Shown here piece after piece: positions 62,901 through 64,000 of a stretch of 64,000 bases of DNA. Position numbers and translations under genes: made by a program. Location of the stretch: assembly GCA_900491605.1 (NCBI GenBank), contig UESW01005076.1:372001-436000 (forward strand), read 5' to 3'. This DNA comes from Calamus simplicifolius (lineage: Eukaryota; Streptophyta; Magnoliopsida; Arecales; Arecaceae). How positions within the stretch are numbered: the first letter of the stretch is position 1; each line of letters starts with the position of its first letter. Under the pieces are notes generated by a model. It did no database searches, was not told where the DNA came from, and saw only the letters and a program-made list of their open reading frames with translations.

Positions 62901-63148
62901 TATTATACCCGTTAGATGATTATCTTCTTTGTAGCATTCACTAGTGCACAACTTGAGAAAAACCATGATGTAAATCTGTGAACAATCTTGTGCATCATTT
63001 AGAAGGAAGAGATATGAAATTAACCTGACAATTAACTCCAGCACATGAGGAAAATACTGAACACATTCTACTGCAGCATAAAAGCCCCAAAACCGATCTT
63101 ACCGATCTCAACATGGACAATACAGAACCTTCACCAGCATTTTCAAGG
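18194..63148 (-). CDS. TRM3/TARBP1-like SpoU tRNA 2'-O-methyltransferase, 5' end outside window
   Basis: Eighteen phase-compatible exons: 63025-63148, 44728-44892, 41170-41317, 40903-41003, 36075-36233, 33814-33861, 33593-33700, 33049-33123, 29356-29406, 29144-29290, 28923-29053, 25636-25723, 25393-25452, 25068-25326, 20791-20942, 20615-20685, 18445-18601, 18194-18367. They give about 738 codons ending K-H-S-I-stop. The last four exons form the SPOUT fold: NLAGLARTCEVF, VLGREKEGIP and RSLNVHVSGAIALWEY are SpoU motifs 1-3, binding AdoMet in a trefoil knot. The upstream part is the long helical region of the family, expected to methylate the ribose of G18 in tRNAs (known for yeast Trm3 and human TARBP1). 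Plant members are about 1800 residues, so over half the protein lies beyond 64000. The first exon shown starts at phase 2. Introns reach 18 kb and hold many repeats. Exon borders come from reading splice consensus, not transcripts. Confidence 0.85.
20943..25067 (-). other. 4.1-kb intron crossing the right end of the duplication
   Basis: The left part (to 22633) is duplicated at 10192-11882; the right part (22634-25067) is unique. The unique part holds a purine-rich stretch (about 22860-22925) and a GT/GA microsatellite. Two partly similar phrases about an oil-like TCATGCTSCTCYCTGATCC (near 23763 and 23820) form a short local repeat. No gene is seen. Confidence 0.5.
23938..23978. repeat. (GT)n(GA)n compound microsatellite
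   Basis: Alternating GT run directly followed by a GA run, with one TATGA interruption, inside the methyltransferase intron. Confidence 0.9.
26764..27002. repeat. Two tandem copies of a ~119-bp unit
   Basis: Unit 1 is about 26764-26882 and unit 2 about 26883-27002. Both contain ATTGAATG.AAATGCCAA, GCTTTGGTC, GAACAAGTTAATCCAGAGTA and CCTACTTTA.CCCAGATTAAACTAC. The copies differ at several positions, so the duplication is not recent. Intronic. Confidence 0.85.
27672..28438. mobile_element. TIR element of about 767 bp with GGAATC repeats, PIF/Harbinger-like candidate
   Basis: The left end GGGCCCATTTGGTTCA and the inverted right end (reads GAGTCTATTTGGTTCA on the minus strand) form 16-bp terminal inverted repeats with three mismatches. 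Subterminal sequence on both sides is rich in GGAATC/GATTCC hexamers (27697-27765; near 28335-28365), so the ends can pair further. No transposase is present, so it would be non-autonomous. The flanks (ATA / ATG) do not give a clean 3-bp duplication. The superfamily is a guess from TIR style. Confidence 0.45.
28452..28648. mobile_element. Small MITE-like element (197 bp)
   Basis: The right end, read on the minus strand, is CCAAGGTTTTAAATCCCACG. The left end, CATGGTTGCAGATCTCAGTG, is a degenerate version followed by the shared GCATCCTG. Interior GCATCCTGTT and CATCCTA phrases recur. The terminal motif matches the element at 45123-45540, suggesting one family. It lies next to the TIR element ending at 28438. 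Confidence 0.4.
31261..32440. repeat. Three tandem copies of a ~390-405-bp unit
   Basis: Units start at 31261, 31666 and 32055, each with CTCGAGTACAATGGACAAGA near the beginning, then ATGGGCCACAGGTTTGGG, AGGTTTGAGCTCAGC and a T-rich end with TTCCTCATCTTC. The units differ from each other by scattered substitutions and short indels. No ORF. Intronic, between exons 29356-29406 and 33049-33123. Confidence 0.9.
35922..35960. repeat. (GA)n microsatellite
   Basis: CACA followed by an uninterrupted GA run, about 110 bp past the 3' side of exon 36075-36233, in the next intron. Confidence 0.95.
36770..38098 (-). mobile_element. Degenerate LINE (non-LTR) reverse transcriptase remnant
   Basis: Read on the minus strand, three pieces align in order with plant LINE reverse transcriptase: a fingers part with IQNYANYRGIKLMSHAMKLW (38098-37829); a palm part with YQGSALS and the catalytic FADD (37748-37503); and a thumb/3' part recognisable only through stops and frameshifts (YLGSII, AGWIKWRSA, LYGTECW, WFGHIQCRPLDAPVRK, EWRKQIHIAD down to ~36800). 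A stop interrupts the frame near 37790 and an A8 run near 37858 shifts it. The 5' ORF1/endonuclease is absent, as in a 5'-truncated insertion. Same orientation as the host gene. Confidence 0.8.
38100..40902. other. Intron remainder between exons 36075-36233 and 40903-41003
   Basis: AT-rich, no gene recognised. The right third (39736-40678) holds the TIR-bearing element listed separately. The segment 40140-40340 is strongly purine-rich, with repeated GAGG/AAAGGG. Confidence 0.5.
39736..40678. mobile_element. Possible non-autonomous hAT-like element (~940 bp)
   Basis: The left end TAGGGCTTGAAATAAG and the inverted right end (minus strand CTAGGGTTGAAAATAGG) resemble each other. The TAGGG.TGAAA style is common among plant hAT ends. 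The interior is rich in CCCAA/GGCCCAAGC words. No transposase and no clear 8-bp target duplication, so the call is tentative. Confidence 0.3.
41010..41058. repeat. C21 run plus A19 run beside a 3' splice site
   Basis: Twenty-one C (41010-41030, G on the transcribed strand) lie immediately upstream of the CTGCAG acceptor of exon 40903-41003, followed by ACCCAACAC and an A run (T on the transcript). The usual pyrimidine tract is therefore displaced about 30 bases upstream by a G run. Homopolymer lengths are the least reliable part of any assembly. Confidence 0.85.
41318..44727. other. 3.4-kb intron
   Basis: AT-rich, no gene seen. The part 41600-41930 has repeated GGTAC/GTACC words (for example TTGTACCGGTGTGGCATTGG) of a dispersed-repeat style. 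A 62-base exon-like stretch at about 43332-43393 was considered and rejected. Confidence 0.45.
45123..45540. mobile_element. MITE-like element (418 bp) with 22-24-bp TIRs
   Basis: The left end CAAGGCTTTAAATCCTATGGGA and the inverted right end (minus strand CCTAGGTTTTAAGTCCTGATGG, then GA) pair with few mismatches. Just inside, both sides carry GGATG/CATCC-type words. The centre is a long CT/T tract. No coding capacity. The ends match the smaller element at 28452-28648. Confidence 0.45.
45246..45433. repeat. Polypyrimidine tract (CT/T-rich, ~190 bp)
   Basis: Almost pure C/T on the plus strand with CTTT, CTCT and TTCTT words, forming the centre of the MITE-like element. The open frames across it (for example a run of S, F and L residues) are composition artefacts. 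Confidence 0.9.
46291..46295. repeat. Target site duplication GGTAT, left
   Basis: GGTAT directly before the 5' LTR start TGTTG; repeated exactly at 60591-60595. Five-bp duplications are standard for Ty3/gypsy integration. Confidence 0.92.
46428..46620 (+). repeat. U3 tandem repeats, 8 units of ~25 bp (5' LTR)
   Basis: Units read AGCTCGGCTCCCCCGGGCAA plus CCAT with small variations; about half are palindromic (CTCGGC...CCGAG). The 3' LTR has only six (59664-59804). Different number in two LTRs that were identical at insertion shows expansion or contraction since then. Confidence 0.85.
47079..47086 (+). promoter_or_regulatory. TATA box of the 5' LTR
   Basis: TATAAATA within GCCTATAAATAGGACAC, upstream of a pyrimidine-rich region; conserved in the 3' LTR and in the element 1 LTR. 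Likely pol II promoter for the genomic RNA. Confidence 0.65.
47404..47421 (+). other. Primer binding site
   Basis: TGGCGCTAGAGGAAGGGC starts three bases after the 5' LTR. The TGG at its start would pair with the CCA end of a tRNA. I cannot name the tRNA without a tRNA set to compare. Confidence 0.7.
47552..49610 (+). CDS. gag: gag and protease of element 2 (frameshifted)
   Basis: Likely start is the ATG at 47552 (MSIVAPPPPPAETLSPP). The frame moves by one base within a C7 run (47688-47694), after which a 640-codon frame continues to TAG at 49608. Retrotransposon gag domain: roughly residues 130-290 of that frame (VKLPAIEPYHGSSDPDDHL, FPSTLRGSARTWF, QREGESLRNYL). A Pro/Arg-rich linker and a zinc-knuckle-like CRYHREHGHDTEEC follow. 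The end is a retropepsin-like domain (SRILVNSGSSVNVLYLDVF) whose catalytic D-S/T-G reads N-S-G. Gag forms the capsid; the protease processes the polyprotein. With Asn in place of Asp it should be inactive. Confidence 0.85.
49684..52820 (+). pseudogene. pol: pol of element 2: degenerate RT, RNase H and integrase
   Basis: Reverse transcriptase: 49765-50600 (ANFIREVNYPSWLSNIVMV, DFTDLNKACPKDSFPLPRI, FMDVYSGYNQIRMAP, PFGLKNTGATYQRL). The segment that should hold the catalytic YxDD is absent at 50270/50271 and a TAG follows at 50290. Frame changes occur near 50590, 50735 and 51200. RNase H: about 51100-51480 with HVDGSS, AEYEALL, FTDSQL and VRADLLSRLA, split by a frameshift. Integrase: HHCC zinc region about 51768-51900 with one Cys as Tyr (YDPC); DDE core about 51960-52290 with GMDILGPF, ITDNGKQFD and, at the Glu position, Gly (ANGEAGVTN). 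The C-terminus is frameshifted near 52650 and has a TGA at 52788-52790. Not functional as it stands. Confidence 0.88.
52821..55362. other. Non-coding region between pol and the antisense genes
   Basis: Holds two GC-rich tandem arrays (52973-53190) and then mixed sequence. Several 60-170-codon frames exist on both strands (for example 54139-54642, plus) but none has a recognisable domain, and they overlap one another as expected for GC-richer spacer. Long spacers here are usual for Tat elements. Confidence 0.5.
52973..53190 (+). repeat. Palindromic GC-rich tandem repeats in the element interior
   Basis: Five units of about 31-33 bp (52973-53133) carry CCTCGGCYGGGCCGAGCAA, an inverted repeat around GG, with linker AAATCTCCGAA. 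Then come about two to three units containing GGCCAAGACCGGAGTGCATAA (53134-53190). The CTCGGC/GCCGAG arms are the same as in the U3 repeats of both elements. Confidence 0.85.
55363..55794 (-). CDS. Antisense ORF of 143 codons, unknown
   Basis: Open frame opposite to pol, about 350 bp beyond the end of the Transposase_28-like gene. It has a short hydrophobic stretch (VVQILVGGTPLLIAFLVNLP), a Gly/His-rich linker, and a helical, coiled-coil-like C-terminus (REIELLRRINNRLEGEVASL). No known domain. The N-terminal hydrophobic part resembles the end of a membrane segment. It may be a separate antisense gene or chance; a similar ORF in related elements would decide. Confidence 0.4.
   Translation of the reverse strand: MWWWFGRSEYSPEVVQILVGGTPLLIAFLVNLPRFLTTEIASRGGGRSAEASSGGGRGHGESHRGHATVTVDAEVLAMSFASREKLARVAERYMTVATREIELLRRINNRLEGEVASLKQWVAELTPRHGGSSVAPGEDSKPQ
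56140..59130 (-). pseudogene. Intron-containing antisense Transposase_28-like gene of element 2, degraded
   Basis: Start ATG at 59130-59128. The N-terminal domain has FCYEESLRAGLRFPLRPLV and VAPNSWRNLIGFISLCS, the Transposase_28 signature. A stop at 58692-58690 interrupts the frame (WKS-stop-FFIVEGNIG), which then resumes. Three likely introns with GT-AG ends are 58397-58484, 57300-57374 and 56599-56666; joining them keeps the frame. The middle is an acidic, Ala/Pro/Glu-rich linker (57540-58380) with a TAA near 57518. A long coiled-coil follows (KEIGHLKERVDSTASLSRAL, LEETRKILTAERERASQL) with further stops (near 57075) and a frame change around 57000, and an acidic C-terminus ends at 56140. 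Probably a nuclear or DNA-associated accessory protein of Tat elements; function unproven. Confidence 0.65.
58397..58484 (-). other. Putative 88-bp intron in the antisense gene
   Basis: Donor GTAAGTATTG after ..CCTTGCA and acceptor GTCTGCAG before CCGAAAGG. Splicing joins SPIDPC to ERSAFVDQMREELG in frame, whereas reading through hits a stop (..RLRRF-stop). Confidence 0.6.
59514..59530 (+). other. Polypurine tract
   Basis: AGGAAGTGGAGGGCATG immediately before the 3' LTR; primes plus-strand DNA synthesis in LTR elements. Element 1 has the equivalent AGGGAGTGGGGGGCATG at its LTR. Confidence 0.75.
59532..60590 (+). repeat. 3' LTR of element 2 (1059 bp)
   Basis: Starts TGTTGAGAGG, ends GGTGGCAACA. 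Six U3 palindromic units (59664-59804), TATAAATA at 60264-60271, and scattered substitutions relative to the 5' LTR (for example CAGCACTGG against CAGCCCTGG near the start). Confidence 0.95.
60591..60595. repeat. Target site duplication GGTAT, right
   Basis: Identical to 46291-46295. Confidence 0.92.
60596..63024. other. Rest of the 18-kb intron right of element 2
   Basis: AT-rich intron sequence, no gene seen. It holds a GAT microsatellite (61137-61162). A tract at 62640-62870 has repeated ATTCGGTATGGTT.AGG in direct and near-inverted form, similar in style to 41600-41930 and to the end of the duplicated block, so probably a dispersed repeat. Confidence 0.5.
61137..61162. repeat. (GAT)n microsatellite
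   Basis: About nine GAT/ATG triplets in the intron; the Met-rich frame over it is an artefact. Confidence 0.9.
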
Positions 63149-64000
63149 CTGAATATGCAAACAAAAAAAAATAACAATGATTAAGTGAATTAGTACTTTA
63201 TTATACATAGAATTGTAAAGCTGATGAGCAGCATTTACATGTAGCATTAATTTAAACATAGAACATGAAAGTGAGTTCAGACTGTGCCATCAGTTGCCAT
63301 CTAAAAGGTCATAATTTTTCATGCAAATTTAAGTTCAATATGGAAGAAAACAGTATAAGGACATCCAGCCAACAGATTAAATATAATTATAAAGCCAGAA
63401 ATTATATTGGAGTACCACCACTAACTCATTTTCTCATTGGTTACAAGCACTATCGGCATGGTTGGTTACTTTCTTGGCTTTTCAGTTCTGCATATTTTGG
63501 AAAACATATTCTGCAAGCACAGATATAATTTTGAAGCTAGCATTTTAAGGTCTCTACACATCATCTGATTAATCATTGTCTACAAGACCTAGCTATGTTG
63601 TTTCCACACTTATGCCTTTAAGGATATGAGGATTTTATAGAAAGGATAGCTTTTTCCTTCTCTTATTTGGTAGCAGAGGAAGTAACATGATTCAAAGAAA
63701 ACTATGGGATAATGGATAAATGTTAATGAGTGAATATATGATTTAGTGGGATGGACCTATAATAAGAAGCATAACTTTAATGGAATTGATTGTCAAGTAA
63801 TCTGAATTTGCTGGTTGAAGTCCGAATGCTACTCTGAAAACTTGTAAGGGAGCTGCAACTCACTTGCCTCATGCAAAAGGTGATACAGATGGTGATAATA
63901 AGTTCTGCCAAACAGTGTTACCTAGACATTTAACACATACCAAGTGTCCATATGTCCTTGGGTGCAGGACACAAAAATTGTCCAAAGAATTAGGCACAGA
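63149..64000. other. Intron upstream of the first visible methyltransferase exon
   Basis: No exon of the minus-strand gene could be supported here. The next upstream exon must end at phase 2 and probably lies beyond 64000. An 87-codon frame (63265-63528, plus) has no recognisable domain. Confidence 0.45.

Overview
The window is nuclear DNA of a flowering plant. It has multi-exon genes with GT-AG introns, plant-type Ty3/gypsy retrotransposons of the Tat kind, a LINE remnant, MITE-like elements and many microsatellites. A monocot, perhaps a palm, is my guess from general impression; nothing in the sequence proves it. Both cellular genes lie on the minus strand.

Positions 1-1781 are the 3' end of a Tat-type LTR retrotransposon that enters from outside the window. 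It carries the start of an antisense ORF and a complete 3' LTR (739-1781). Positions 1127-11882 are repeated almost perfectly as 11884-22633, and the two copies are separated by a single N at 11883. Each copy holds the 3' part of that LTR, a complete nine-exon SBT2-like subtilisin protease gene (816 codons plus stop), and the last four exons of a TRM3/TARBP1-like SpoU 2'-O-methyltransferase gene. Only the right-hand copy of the methyltransferase exons connects to the rest of that gene, so the left-hand copy is a 5'-truncated fragment. The near identity and the N leave two explanations open: a very recent tandem duplication, or two haplotypes joined end to end by the assembler.

Positions 18194-63148 are a single large methyltransferase gene read right to left. 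I could place 18 exons with matching phases and splice sites, about 738 codons. Its N-terminal half lies beyond position 64000. Its introns have collected repeats: a 119-bp tandem duplication, a triplicated ~390-bp unit, a LINE reverse-transcriptase remnant, several TIR-bearing MITE-like elements, and a run of 21 G (minus strand) directly upstream of one 3' splice site.

Positions 46296-60590 are a full-length 14.3-kb Tat-type Ty3/gypsy element inserted in the sense opposite to the host gene, within an 18.1-kb intron. It has a perfect 5-bp target duplication (GGTAT), two LTRs, a primer binding site, gag, pol (PR-RT-RH-IN), GC-rich palindromic tandem repeats and an antisense gene of the Transposase_28 (putative gypsy type transposon) family. 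The element looks dead. The protease Asp reads Asn, the RT catalytic YxDD segment is missing, the integrase zinc finger and catalytic Glu are changed, and several frameshifts and stops are present. The antisense gene appears to contain at least three spliceable introns, which is the most unusual feature of the window.
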